Origin: Sphingobacterium corticibacter
Lineage (GTDB): Bacteria; Bacteroidota; Bacteroidia; Sphingobacteriales; Sphingobacteriaceae
Direction: 5' to 3'
Assembly: GCF_003076635.1 (NCBI RefSeq)
Contig: NZ_QDKG01000004.1
Span: 248,001-312,000, forward strand
Length of the DNA stretch: 64,000 bases
The number at the start of each line of letters is the position of its first letter. The stretch's first letter is position 1. Shown one piece after another: positions 56,627 to 64,000 of this stretch. The position numbers were made by a program, and so were the translations under genes. The notes under the pieces were generated by a model. It was not told the DNA's origin, made no database searches, and saw nothing but the letters and a program-made list of their open reading frames with translations.

Positions 56627-56672
56627 ATATCCCTTGTAATTTACGTGTTAATAGCCTGCACAAACAGGAGTG

Positions 56673-56680
56673 CAAAGATA
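56673..56680 (-). promoter_or_regulatory. Internal promoter before infA
   Basis: TATCTTTG is a perfect -7 box in the 75-bp gap between map and infA; an ATTG stands 18 bp upstream. It should give infA-rpmJ-rpsM-rpsK-rpsD-rpoA-rplQ an extra start. Confidence 0.6.
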
Positions 56681-56701
56681 AACAAAATAATTGAAAACCA
56701 A

Positions 56702-57484
56702 TTACTTTTTACTCAAAACCGCTTCAATCTCCTGAAAGTCCAAAAGTACATCTGGACGTCCCTTGCGGATCGCTACCATTTGCTCAAAGTGAGCAGATAA
56801 CTTTCCGTCGATTGTGCTGACCGTCCATCCATCATCCCAGAATTTGATTCCAGCTTTTCCCGCATTGATCATCGGCTCGATACAAATCACCACGCCTTCT
56901 TCCAATTTAGTACCTGATCCACGTTTACCATAGTTAGGCACTTCTGGTTTTTCGTGCAATTCAAAGCCGACGCCATGTCCGACTAATTCGCGCACGATAC
57001 CATAATTATAGGGAACAACGTGATCTTGTACTGCCGAGGAAATATCTCCGACACGCTTACCTGCTAGGGCTTGTTCTACTCCTTTTACCAAAGCCGCTTT
57101 AGTTACATCCAGTAACTGCTGCGCCTCTGCTGAAATAGTACCCACAGCGAAAGTATACGCCGAATCACTAATGAATCCGTTCAAGTTAACGCCGCCATCT
57201 ACCGATACGATATCGCCTTCTTTCAATACGTACTCGCTCGGAAAGCCGTGCACGATTTGATCATTGACCGATATACATAACGAATACGGAAAGCCTTGAT
57301 AATTTAAAAACGCCGGTGTACCACCGTGGTCTTTAATGAATTCAAAAGCAAACTTATCCAGAGATAACGTGGTAATGCCGGGTTCGACACGACCTGCGAT
57401 TTCAGCTAATAAGTGCGAGAGTACCTTAGCGGACTCTCGCACTTGCTCAATTTCTTCGTCTGATTTCAGAAAGATCTTCGACAT
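56702..57484 (-). CDS. map: Methionine aminopeptidase type I
   Basis: The 260-residue enzyme removes N-terminal Met from new proteins. The metal site is read as Asp in VDGGVNLNG, Asp in ISDSAYTF, His in VGHGVGFELHE, Glu in CIEPMINAG, and Glu in SAHFEQMVAI. It lies 9 bp after secY, the usual spc arrangement in Bacteroidetes. Confidence 0.97.
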   Translation of the reverse strand: MSKIFLKSDEEIEQVRESAKVLSHLLAEIAGRVEPGITTLSLDKFAFEFIKDHGGTPAFLNYQGFPYSLCISVNDQIVHGFPSEYVLKEGDIVSVDGGVNLNGFISDSAYTFAVGTISAEAQQLLDVTKAALVKGVEQALAGKRVGDISSAVQDHVVPYNYGIVRELVGHGVGFELHEKPEVPNYGKRGSGTKLEEGVVICIEPMINAGKAGIKFWDDGWTVSTIDGKLSAHFEQMVAIRKGRPDVLLDFQEIEAVLSKK

Positions 57485-57493
57485 CTATTGAAC

Positions 57494-58837
57494 TTATAAT
57501 GCCGATTGATCTACACCTTCTACTGCAGCAGCCGAACGGCCTTTCACACGACCAGTTTTCATCAAACCGTCGTAGTGACGCATCAATAGATGACTTTCAA
57601 TCTGTTGCAACGTATCTAATACTACCCCCACCAAGATCAGTAATGACGTACCTCCGAAGAAGTGTGCGAACTGATTGTTGACGCCAAATAGCGCCGCAAT
57701 GGCTGGCAAGATCGCGATGATTGCGACAAACACAGCACCCGGGAATGTGATATGTGAAATCACATTGTCAATGAATAGATTAGTGTCGTGCCCTGGCTTG
57801 ATACCTGGGATAAAACCACCATTCTTCTTCATATCTTCCGACATCTGCTGCGGATTCACCATGATGGCTGTATAAAAGAATGTAAATGCAATGATCAGGA
57901 TGGCAAACACCATGTTGTACGTGAATGACGTATAGTTACTCAACGACCGAAGAAATTCGGATTGAATATCTGGAAAGAACTGAATCAAGGACATCGGTAA
58001 AAACATGATCGCTTGTGCGAAGATGATTGGCATGACACCCGCTGCATTTACTTTCAACGGGATGTATTGTCTTACACCACCCACTTGCTTGTTTCCAACG
58101 ATTTTCTTAGCATACTGAACCGGGATCTTACGCACACCTTGTACAACCAAGATAGTAAAGATAACCACGAACAATAACGCGACAAACTCGACCAATAAGG
58201 CAATCGGACCACCTTGGCCACCCATGCGGGAAACCGTTTCTGCTGAAATACCAGCAGGAAGTTGTGCGATAATACCCGACATAATGATCAAAGAAATACC
58301 GTTTCCTATTCCTTTATCTGTAATTCGTTCACCTAACCACATGACAAATAACGTACCCGCTGTCAAAACAATCGCTGCCAGAATAGTAAACATCGGATCA
58401 GCAATCAATTTGGCATCAGGAGTAATTTGCGTTCTGACGTAAGCGATCGCCTGTACCACGGTAATCGCGACCGTTAGGTAACGCGTGATTTGGGTCAATT
58501 TCTTACGACCGGATTCGCCTTCTTTCTGCATTTTCTGAAAAGAAGGCACTGCTATTCCCAAAAGCTGCACAACAATGGATGCGGAGATATACGGCATTAC
58601 ACCTAAGGCGAAGATAGCCGCACTCGAGAATGCTCCCCCAGCAAACATGTTGATGATATCAAGTATGTCTGTCCCGTCTCTACCACTTCCAATCATCAAT
58701 TGAGCCGGATTTACTCCAGGCAAAACAACGTGACATCCTACACGGTAGATAAAAAGCAACAAGAACGTATACAAGATACGTTTACGAAGCTCTTCGATCT
58801 TCCATATATTGGTTAATGTTGTGATTAGTTTATTCAT
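57494..58837 (-). CDS. secY: Protein translocase subunit SecY
   Basis: The 447-residue channel has about ten transmembrane helices. Seen are the start WKIEELRKRILYTFLLLFIY, the second-helix plug region GVMPYISASIVVQLL, and the C-terminal LLMRHYDGLMKTGRVKGR. It forms the SecYEG pore in the inner membrane. It begins 3 bp after rplO, so translation is probably coupled. secE is not in this window. Confidence 0.99.
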   Translation of the reverse strand: MNKLITTLTNIWKIEELRKRILYTFLLLFIYRVGCHVVLPGVNPAQLMIGSGRDGTDILDIINMFAGGAFSSAAIFALGVMPYISASIVVQLLGIAVPSFQKMQKEGESGRKKLTQITRYLTVAITVVQAIAYVRTQITPDAKLIADPMFTILAAIVLTAGTLFVMWLGERITDKGIGNGISLIIMSGIIAQLPAGISAETVSRMGGQGGPIALLVEFVALLFVVIFTILVVQGVRKIPVQYAKKIVGNKQVGGVRQYIPLKVNAAGVMPIIFAQAIMFLPMSLIQFFPDIQSEFLRSLSNYTSFTYNMVFAILIIAFTFFYTAIMVNPQQMSEDMKKNGGFIPGIKPGHDTNLFIDNVISHITFPGAVFVAIIAILPAIAALFGVNNQFAHFFGGTSLLILVGVVLDTLQQIESHLLMRHYDGLMKTGRVKGRSAAAVEGVDQSAL

Positions 58838-58840
58838 GAA

Positions 58841-59287
58841 TTAAATTTTAACGATAGAACCTCCAGCTGCTTCAATTGCTTTCTGAGCTGTTGCTGAGAA
58901 GGCATGAGCTTGTACATCTACTTTAGCGCTTAATTCGCCACGACCTAGTACTTTTACTAAATCATTTTTAGATGCAAGACCATGAGTTCTTAAAGTTTCG
59001 AAATCTACCGTAGTAAGGTTGTGCTTAGTAACTAATTCTTGCAATACATCTAGGTTTACACCTACGTATTCTACACGGTTGATGTTTTTGAAACCAACTT
59101 TAGGTACGCGACGTTGCAAAGGCATCTGACCACCTTCGAAACCGATTTTGGTTTTGTGACCAGAACGAGAACCAGCACCTTTGTGACCACGAGTGGAAGT
59201 ACCACCACGTCCAGAACCTTGACCACGACCAATACGTTTTTTGTTTTTAGTTGATCCTTCAGCCGGTCTTAAATTACTTAAATTCAT
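58841..59287 (-). CDS. rplO: 50S ribosomal protein L15
   Basis: The 148-residue protein has the glycine- and arginine-rich N-terminus ([20 protein letters not shown], then [18 protein letters not shown]) and the globular C-terminal half. It lies 117 bp after rpmD; a hairpin sits in that gap (59364-59390). Confidence 0.98.
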   Translation of the reverse strand: MNLSNLRPAEGSTKNKKRIGRGQGSGRGGTSTRGHKGAGSRSGHKTKIGFEGGQMPLQRRVPKVGFKNINRVEYVGVNLDVLQELVTKHNLTTVDFETLRTHGLASKNDLVKVLGRGELSAKVDVQAHAFSATAQKAIEAAGGSIVKI

Positions 59288-59363
59288 TTTTGTTAATGTT
59301 GTGTTATGCCTTCGCTCTCACTAAACAGGCCATAACGATAAATACTAGATAATAAACTATAAA

Positions 59364-59390
59364 TGGAAAGAACAGTGAGTGTCCTTTCCA
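59364..59390 (-). other. Hairpin between rpmD and rplO
   Basis: TGGAAAGAAC pairs with GTCCTTTCCA (10 bp, one mispair that becomes G-U in the minus-strand RNA) around a 7-nt loop. The run after it on the minus strand is AT-rich but has no U-tract. It is one of a series of hairpins in ribosomal operon gaps. Confidence 0.6.
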
Positions 59391-59404
59391 TAGATTGTCT
59401 TTAC

Positions 59405-59584
59405 TTAGACGGTCTCTACTTTTACCAAGTGGTTGACCTTTCTTACCATACCAATGATTGCTGGTGTGGCTTCAACTTCCACTGCATGATTGATTTTACG
59501 CAATCCCAAAGCTTCAATTGTTTTCTTTTGGCGCTCGCTTCTGTCGATAACGCTCTTTATCTGGGTGATTTTAATTTTTGCCAT
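59405..59584 (-). CDS. rpmD: 50S ribosomal protein L30
   Basis: The 59-residue protein, read directly from the minus strand, starts MAKIKITQIKSVIDRSERQK and ends VRKVNHLVKVETV. It matches the short bacterial L30 (GLRKINHAVEVEATPAIIGM). It lies 4 bp after rpsE, in the standard order rpsE-rpmD-rplO. Confidence 0.96.
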   Translation of the reverse strand: MAKIKITQIKSVIDRSERQKKTIEALGLRKINHAVEVEATPAIIGMVRKVNHLVKVETV

Positions 59585-59588
59585 GATA

Positions 59589-60107
59589 TTAACCGTTAAA
59601 TACTTTATTCAAATCGATTCCGCGTTGTTGCGCTACTGTATAGGCATCTCTCATGCTACCCAATGCTTCGATAGTTGCTTTAACTACGTTGTGTGGGTTA
59701 GATGAACCTAATGATTTTGCTAATACGTCTGTAATACCAGCACTCTCCAACACGGCACGCATCGCACCGCCGGCAAGTACTCCAGTACCACTTACTGCAG
59801 GCTTGATCAAAACAGATCCACCTGAGTATTTGCCTAACTGCTCGTGAGGCACAGTACCATGAATGATAGGAACTTTAACCAAGTTCTTTTTCGCGTCATC
59901 GATTCCTTTAGTGATCGCTTCAGTAACTTCTTTAGCTTTTCCTAGGCCAAAACCTACGATACCATTTTCGTCACCTACAACAACGATAGCAGAGAAACTG
60001 AAGGTACGACCACCTTTAGTTACTTTCGCTACACGCTGAATGCTTACTAAGCGATCTTTCAATTCCATCTCGCTTGATTTTACTCTTTTAATATTGCTTG
60101 TTGACAT
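59589..60107 (-). CDS. rpsE: 30S ribosomal protein S5
   Basis: The 172-residue protein has the double-stranded RNA-binding-like N-domain ([20 protein letters not shown]) and the C-domain ([21 protein letters not shown]). It lies near the decoding site and mRNA entry. It is 12 bp after rplR. Confidence 0.99.
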   Translation of the reverse strand: MSTSNIKRVKSSEMELKDRLVSIQRVAKVTKGGRTFSFSAIVVVGDENGIVGFGLGKAKEVTEAITKGIDDAKKNLVKVPIIHGTVPHEQLGKYSGGSVLIKPAVSGTGVLAGGAMRAVLESAGITDVLAKSLGSSNPHNVVKATIEALGSMRDAYTVAQQRGIDLNKVFNG

Positions 60108-60119
60108 CTCTTCGTTTGA

Positions 60120-60473
60120 TTAAAAGTCTAAACCGCCTTCGCGAGCACCTTCAGCCAATGACTTGATACGGCCATGGTACAAATACCCATTACGGTCAAA
60201 CACTACTTTTTCTACACCTGCAGCTTTTGCTTTCTCAGCAACCATAGTACCTACGGCTTTAGACTGATCTACTTTGTTGCCTGTTGCAGCAAATTCTTTC
60301 GAAATGCTAGAAGCAGACGCCAATGTTTTACCAGTAGTATCGTCGATTACTTGCGCGTAGATTGCTTTATTACTTCTGAATACGGTCAAACGTGGACGTG
60401 CAGTTGTTCCGGTCAGGTGTTTTCTAATTCCTTTTTTGATTCTCGCTCTGCGAGATAATTTACTTCCTGCCAT
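60120..60473 (-). CDS. rplR: 50S ribosomal protein L18
   Basis: The 117-residue 5S rRNA-binding protein shows [20 protein letters not shown] and the C-terminal [20 protein letters not shown]. It lies 5 bp after rplF. Confidence 0.99.
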   Translation of the reverse strand: MAGSKLSRRARIKKGIRKHLTGTTARPRLTVFRSNKAIYAQVIDDTTGKTLASASSISKEFAATGNKVDQSKAVGTMVAEKAKAAGVEKVVFDRNGYLYHGRIKSLAEGAREGGLDF

Positions 60474-60478
60474 CGTTA

Positions 60479-61033
60479 TTATTTTTTAGCTGATTTACCT
60501 GCTTTTCTTCTTAACACTTCGCCAGCAAACTTGATACCTTTACCTTTGTATGGTTCTGGTTTGCGTAGGCTACGGATCTTAGCCGCTACTTGACCGATCA
60601 ATTGCTTGTCAGTAGATTCCAACGTGATCGTTGGGTTCTTACCTTTATCGGCAGTAGTTGTAACGGTGATCTCTTTTGGCAGTACGAAAACGATCTGGTG
60701 CGAGAAACCTAAAGTTAACTCTAGTGTATTACCATTGGCAGCGGCACGGTAACCCACACCTACCAATTCTTGCGTAGTTTTGTACCCTTCTGTAACACCA
60801 ACAACCATGTTGTTGATCAATGCGCGGTAAAGACCGTGCAAAGCTTTGTGTCTTTTTTGTTCAGTAGGACGAGTTACGACGATATTACCATCTTCTTGAC
60901 TAACGGTAATGTCGCTATCTACCTGCTGCAGTAATTCTCCTTTTGGCCCTTTTACTGTTACCAGATTCTTATCTGATACAGTTACCGTCACACCCGCAGG
61001 GATGGCGATAGGCGCTTTTCCAATTCTTGACAT
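60479..61033 (-). CDS. rplF: 50S ribosomal protein L6
   Basis: The 184-residue protein begins [19 protein letters not shown] and ends with the conserved [20 protein letters not shown]. Two similar beta-rich domains make up the protein. It lies 20 bp after rpsH. Confidence 0.99.
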   Translation of the reverse strand: MSRIGKAPIAIPAGVTVTVSDKNLVTVKGPKGELLQQVDSDITVSQEDGNIVVTRPTEQKRHKALHGLYRALINNMVVGVTEGYKTTQELVGVGYRAAANGNTLELTLGFSHQIVFVLPKEITVTTTADKGKNPTITLESTDKQLIGQVAAKIRSLRKPEPYKGKGIKFAGEVLRRKAGKSAKK

Positions 61034-61053
61034 TTCTTCGTGTTTTTCCTAGA

Positions 61054-61452
61054 TTAATAAACGTAACATAAAACCTCACCACCAACGTTCTGAACGCGAG
61101 CTTCTTTATCTGTCATCACTCCTTTAGAAGTGGACAAGATGGCGATACCCAAACCGTTCAACACGCGAGGCATGTTTTCAACACTTGCATACTTTCTTAA
61201 ACCAGGTTTACTCACACGTGTCAAGGTGCGAATAGCCGAGATTTTGCTAACTGGGTGGTACTTCAAAGCTACTTTGATCGCGCCTTGAGGACCTTCCTCT
61301 ACGAATTTGTAATTAGCAATGTAACCTTTATCAAAGAGAACTTTAGTAATTTCTTTTTTAAGGTTCGATGCAGGAATTTCAACAACCCTGTGGTTGGCCT
61401 TGATGGCATTCCTTACTCGTGTAAGGTAATCCGCTATTGGATCTGTATTCAT
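61054..61452 (-). CDS. rpsH: 30S ribosomal protein S8
   Basis: The 132-residue protein begins [20 protein letters not shown] and holds the C-terminal signature [20 protein letters not shown]. In E. coli S8 represses the spc operon by binding its mRNA. Met8 of the longer frame (61452) is the family start. A 139-bp gap with a promoter and hairpins precedes it, the largest gap in the spc part. Confidence 0.98.
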   Translation of the reverse strand: MNTDPIADYLTRVRNAIKANHRVVEIPASNLKKEITKVLFDKGYIANYKFVEEGPQGAIKVALKYHPVSKISAIRTLTRVSKPGLRKYASVENMPRVLNGLGIAILSTSKGVMTDKEARVQNVGGEVLCYVY

Positions 61453-61535
61453 TATATAATAAAATTGTGACAACGGTTTCCACGGGCTAACCTTAGCTGC
61501 GGACCTGTTATCGGTACATAAAATTGCAAAGCAAA

Positions 61536-61570
61536 TGCCCTGATAAGCTATTTACAAGCTTATCGGGGCA
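61536..61570 (-). other. 5' hairpin and structured leader before rpsH
   Basis: TGCCCTGATAAGCT pairs with AGCTTATCGGGGCA (14 bp, one wobble) around a 7-nt loop. If transcription starts from the adjoining promoter, this stem forms close to the 5' end of the RNA. Downstream in the leader, GCTAA/TTAGC and GATAAC/GTTGTC can form a second nested structure. Confidence 0.6.
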
Positions 61571-61599
61571 AAAGTAAAGATTTTTTTTAAATTACCAAG
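61569..61599 (-). promoter_or_regulatory. Internal promoter between rpsN and rpsH
   Basis: CTTG (61596-61599), a 19-bp spacer and TACTTTTG (61569-61576) fit the Bacteroidetes consensus on the minus strand. The predicted start leaves about 110 nt of leader before rpsH. The upstream box lies within the last codons of rpsN. Confidence 0.55.
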
Positions 61600-61861
61600 A
61601 GGCTTTTCTCACTCCCGGGATCTTGCCATCAAGAGCCATCTCACGGAAAGTTACACGAGAGATACCAAATTGACGCATATATCCTCTAGGACGACCAGTC
61701 AATTTACAACGATTGTGCAAACGTACTGGAGAAGCATTCTTAGGCAATTTGTCCAAAGCAGCATAATCACCGGCAGCTTTTAATTCTGCGCGCTTGTCTG
61801 CATACTTTGCAACTAATTTCTGACGCTTAATTTCGCGTGCTTTTACACCTTCTCTAGCCAT
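61592..61861 (-). CDS. rpsN: 30S ribosomal protein S14 (zinc-free type)
   Basis: The 89-residue protein is the longer C- form: it has a single Cys ([19 protein letters not shown]) and lacks the two CxxC pairs of the 61-residue zinc form. It begins [20 protein letters not shown]. Its start overlaps the rplE end by 8 bp. Confidence 0.98.
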   Translation of the reverse strand: MAREGVKAREIKRQKLVAKYADKRAELKAAGDYAALDKLPKNASPVRLHNRCKLTGRPRGYMRQFGISRVTFREMALDGKIPGVRKASW

Positions 61862-62423
61862 TGTTGTTGGTATTTTGATTTTTGAATGGTAAACCGAATT
61901 GTTTCAATAACTCCAATGCTTCAATGTCATTGTTAGCAGAAGTCACGAAAGTGATATCCATACCTTGGATCTTGTTGATCTTATCAATGTTGATCTCAGG
62001 GAAGATGATCTGCTCAGTAACACCTAAGTTGTAGTTACCACGACCGTCAAAACCTTTATCATTGATACCGCGGAAGTCACGGATACGTGGCAATGATACA
62101 GAGATCAAACGATCAAGGAATTCATACATGGTGTTGTCACGTAATGTTACGCGAGCACCAACAGGCATACCTTTACGCAACTTGAAGTTGGAGATATCTT
62201 TCTTAGATTTAGTAGATACTGCTTGCTGACCAGTAATCATTGTCAACTCTGCTACTGCATTGTCGATCAATTTCTTGTCTGCTGTCGCAGCGCCTACACC
62301 TTGAGATACAACAATCTTCTGCAGTTTAGGAACTTGCATCACGCTTTTGTACTGAAATTTTTCTTTCAGCGAATTACGAATTTCATCCGCATATTTCGCT
62401 TTTAATCTTGGTGCGTAAGTCAT
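61854..62423 (-). CDS. rplE: 50S ribosomal protein L5
   Basis: The 189-residue 5S rRNA-binding protein shows [31 protein letters not shown] and the C-terminal [20 protein letters not shown]. It overlaps rpsN by 8 bp, and its ATG shares a base with the rplX stop (TAATG). Translation is therefore probably coupled on both sides. Confidence 0.99.
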   Translation of the reverse strand: MTYAPRLKAKYADEIRNSLKEKFQYKSVMQVPKLQKIVVSQGVGAATADKKLIDNAVAELTMITGQQAVSTKSKKDISNFKLRKGMPVGARVTLRDNTMYEFLDRLISVSLPRIRDFRGINDKGFDGRGNYNLGVTEQIIFPEINIDKINKIQGMDITFVTSANNDIEALELLKQFGLPFKNQNTNNNG

Positions 62424-62767
62424 TATTTAATTTCCTCCCCTGATTTTTTTGCGTAACGAACAATTTTACCATCTTCATTAACTCGACGTCCTACGCGAGT
62501 AGGCTCTCCTGTTTTAGGATCGATCAAAGTCAAGTTAGAGATATTGATAGCAGCTTCTTTCTCGATGATACCACCGTTAGGATTTGCTGCACTAGGTTTA
62601 GTGTGTTTTTTTACGATGTTAGCGCCTTCTACCACGGCTCTGTCTGCATCTACTAAGATCTGCAATACTTTACCTTGTACACCTTTAGAGTTACCAGCGA
62701 TAACTTTCACTAAATCTCCTTTTTTAAGTTTGATTTTGTGACTAGTTGTTTTTTTCTTTTGTGCCAT
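62423..62767 (-). CDS. rplX: 50S ribosomal protein L24
   Basis: The 114-residue assembly-initiator protein has the KOW motif ([20 protein letters not shown]) and [18 protein letters not shown]. It overlaps rplE by one base and lies 2 bp after rplN. Confidence 0.99.
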   Translation of the reverse strand: MAQKKKTTSHKIKLKKGDLVKVIAGNSKGVQGKVLQILVDADRAVVEGANIVKKHTKPSAANPNGGIIEKEAAINISNLTLIDPKTGEPTRVGRRVNEDGKIVRYAKKSGEEIK

Positions 62768-62769
62768 AA

Positions 62770-63138
62770 TTATAAAACCTCCGGTGCTAGTGATACAATC
62801 TTCATGAACTGCTTCTCACGTAACTCTCTAGCAACTGGGCCAAAGATACGTGTGCCGCGTGGCTCATCGTTGTTGTTTAACAATACTGCAGCATTGTCAT
62901 CGAAACGAATGTAAGAACCATCTTTACGACGGATTTCTTTTTTCGTACGTACTACTACAGCTTTAGATACTGATCCCTTCTTTACGTTTCCAGAAGGCAT
63001 CGCGCTTTTTACGGTAACAACAATCTTATCACCGATAGATGCATAACGCTTGCGCGTACCGCCTAACACACGGATCACTAAAACTTCTTTAGCTCCAGAA
63101 TTGTCGGCTACATTTAATCTTGATTCCTGTTGTAACAT
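62770..63138 (-). CDS. rplN: 50S ribosomal protein L14
   Basis: The 122-residue protein starts [20 protein letters not shown] and ends [12 protein letters not shown], a standard L14. It sits at the subunit interface. Its start overlaps the rpsQ stop by one base. Confidence 0.99.
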   Translation of the reverse strand: MLQQESRLNVADNSGAKEVLVIRVLGGTRKRYASIGDKIVVTVKSAMPSGNVKKGSVSKAVVVRTKKEIRRKDGSYIRFDDNAAVLLNNNDEPRGTRIFGPVARELREKQFMKIVSLAPEVL

Positions 63139-63392
63139 TACTTAGCTCTTTCTAAAATTTCAACCAATCTCCAGTTCTTTGTTTTACTCAGCGGACGAGT
63201 TTCCATGATTAATACCGTGTCGCCGATACCGCAGGTATTTGTTTCGTCATGAGCTTTAAATTTAGTAGTTTTTTTAACGAACTTACCATAGATCGGGTGT
63301 TTCACTTTACGTTCAACCGTTACTACGATAGACTTGTCCATCTTGTTGCTAACTACTAAGCCGATTCTTGTTTTTCTTAAATTTCTTTCCAT
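63138..63392 (-). CDS. rpsQ: 30S ribosomal protein S17
   Basis: The 84-residue OB-fold protein starts [20 protein letters not shown] and contains the signature [20 protein letters not shown]. The longer frame to 63479 reads into rpmC in another frame, so 63392 is the start. It lies 13 bp after rpmC. Confidence 0.98.
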   Translation of the reverse strand: MERNLRKTRIGLVVSNKMDKSIVVTVERKVKHPIYGKFVKKTTKFKAHDETNTCGIGDTVLIMETRPLSKTKNWRLVEILERAK

Positions 63393-63405
63393 TTCGACTT
63401 TTAAT

Positions 63406-63627
63406 TTATGCCTCAGAGGCTGTTTCTTGTGCTTTCGCTTCGTTTTTACGCTTAGAGATCTCTGTAGAGAGACGCGCAATGTTTTTGCGAGCTGCTTTGA
63501 TCACGTTAGGGTTTTCAACAGCTGAAACAGCATGTGCAAATTTCAATTTGTTAAGGGCTGCCTTCTCTTCTTTAAGTTGAGCTGCAAGATCCTCTTTTGA
63601 TAATTCTACGATTTCTGAATTTTTCAT
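63406..63627 (-). CDS. rpmC: 50S ribosomal protein L29
   Basis: The 73-residue helical-hairpin protein contains [20 protein letters not shown] and [20 protein letters not shown]. Met codons at 63630 and 63627 are adjacent; the second gives the family start [10 protein letters not shown]. It is preceded by an 87-bp gap with a 9-bp hairpin. Confidence 0.97.
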   Translation of the reverse strand: MKNSEIVELSKEDLAAQLKEEKAALNKLKFAHAVSAVENPNVIKAARKNIARLSTEISKRKNEAKAQETASEA

Positions 63628-63666
63628 CATGTCTAATTTTACCGGGTTATCGCTGATTTATAGAAT

Positions 63667-63691
63667 GGCTTGTGGGTAACGGCCACAAGCC
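63667..63691 (-). other. Hairpin between rplP and rpmC
   Basis: GGCTTGTGG pairs perfectly with CCACAAGCC around a 7-nt loop. No U-tract follows on the minus strand. Confidence 0.65.
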
Positions 63692-63717
63692 TTAATCGTT
63701 GACATTACCGATGATTA

Positions 63718-64000
63718 TTATGCTTCTACGTAATCTCTACGTATCACAAACTTGGTTTGAACCGGTAATTTCTGAGCTGCTAGGCGCAATGCTTCTTTGG
63801 CAATTTCCAAAGATACACCTTCTGCTTCGAATAACATCCGGCCTGGGCGTACAACTGCCACCCAATACTCAGGAGCACCCTTACCTTTACCCATACGTAC
63901 CTCTGCAGGTTTTTTGGTAACAGGCTTGTCAGGGAAAATGCGGATCCATACTTGACCCTCACGTTTCATGAAACGAGTAACCGCGATACGCGCTGCCTCG
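63718..64000 (-). CDS. rplP: 50S ribosomal protein L16 (partial, N-terminus outside window)
   Basis: The frame is open to the right edge: codons before the internal Met at 63969 read [10 protein letters not shown], which is normal L16 sequence. So the start lies beyond 64000. The visible 93 residues include [20 protein letters not shown] and the conserved GRMLFEAEG region up to the end VIRRDYVEA. It is the first of the spc/alpha genes seen here. Confidence 0.97.
   Translation of the reverse strand, partial: EAARIAVTRFMKREGQVWIRIFPDKPVTKKPAEVRMGKGKGAPEYWVAVVRPGRMLFEAEGVSLEIAKEALRLAAQKLPVQTKFVIRRDYVEA

Noticed and set aside
1..64000. CRISPR arrays, prophage, toxin-antitoxin pairs, insertion sequences, tRNA or rRNA genes
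   Set aside because: No spaced direct repeats, transposase, integrase, phage structural or toxin motifs, and no cloverleaf-like sequence were seen. The window is mostly housekeeping.

Overview
The window looks like a chromosomal segment from a member of Bacteroidetes, most probably Sphingobacteriaceae (Sphingobacterium or Pedobacter relatives). The reasons are: recurrent promoter elements of the Bacteroidetes type (TAnnTTTG, several with a TTTG-like box 19-20 bp upstream), almost no Shine-Dalgarno sequences, the Bacteroidetes carbamoyltransferase argF' in place of ornithine carbamoyltransferase, a zinc-free S14 (rpsN) and L36 (rpmJ), and many lipoproteins. No tRNA, rRNA, insertion sequence, prophage or CRISPR array was found. 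Layout, left to right. 1-2.2 kb: end of a hexuronate catabolism locus (SDR reductase, divergent kdgK-eda) with a LacI-type operator. 2.2-12.8 kb, minus strand: rplK-rplA-rplJ-rplL-rpoB-rpoC with its own promoter directly before rplK, so secE/nusG are not attached. 12.9-17.8 kb: an unknown lipoprotein, a GH29 alpha-L-fucosidase lipoprotein and hemL. 17.9-18.3 kb: a gene-free stretch with hairpins and a REP-like inverted pair. 18.3-21.3 kb: arginine block 1 (GNAT acetyltransferase-argG-argC), behind an approximately 285-nt leader holding a 13-codon reading frame and a terminator just before the first gene. 21.8-28.1 kb: P5C dehydrogenase, AraC regulator, msrA, Mn-type SOD, tadA, a CsaA-like tRNA-binding protein, a CsbD-like protein and an outer-membrane barrel. 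28.2-31.9 kb: sdhCAB. 31.9-47 kb: a very large orphan histidine kinase, a coiled-coil membrane protein, gmd, small envelope proteins, an SDR, a hydrolase/YIP1/PH-like/DUF2089 cluster, plsC, a GT2 glycosyltransferase, an LPG-synthase-TM protein, ruvC and an unknown protein with kinase-like motifs. 47.4-52.8 kb: an Lrp regulator convergent with arginine block 2 (argD-argF'-argB-proC-argE). 52.9-64 kb, minus strand: the spc/alpha ribosomal cluster from rplP (cut by the window edge) to rplQ. How it works together. The window carries most of arginine biosynthesis from a blocked (acetylated or succinylated) glutamate, split into two same-strand blocks about 26 kb apart; argH is not here. Core transcription (rpoA, rpoB, rpoC), translation, secretion (secY) and N-terminal processing (map) genes sit in two minus-strand clusters. 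A recurring feature of these clusters is a short, perfect or near-perfect hairpin in most of the longer gaps between genes, generally without a U-tract; this, the arginine leader and a heptamer repeat array between rpoA and rplQ are the most interesting non-coding signals. Protein calls rest on recognised motifs and synteny read by eye, without database searches.
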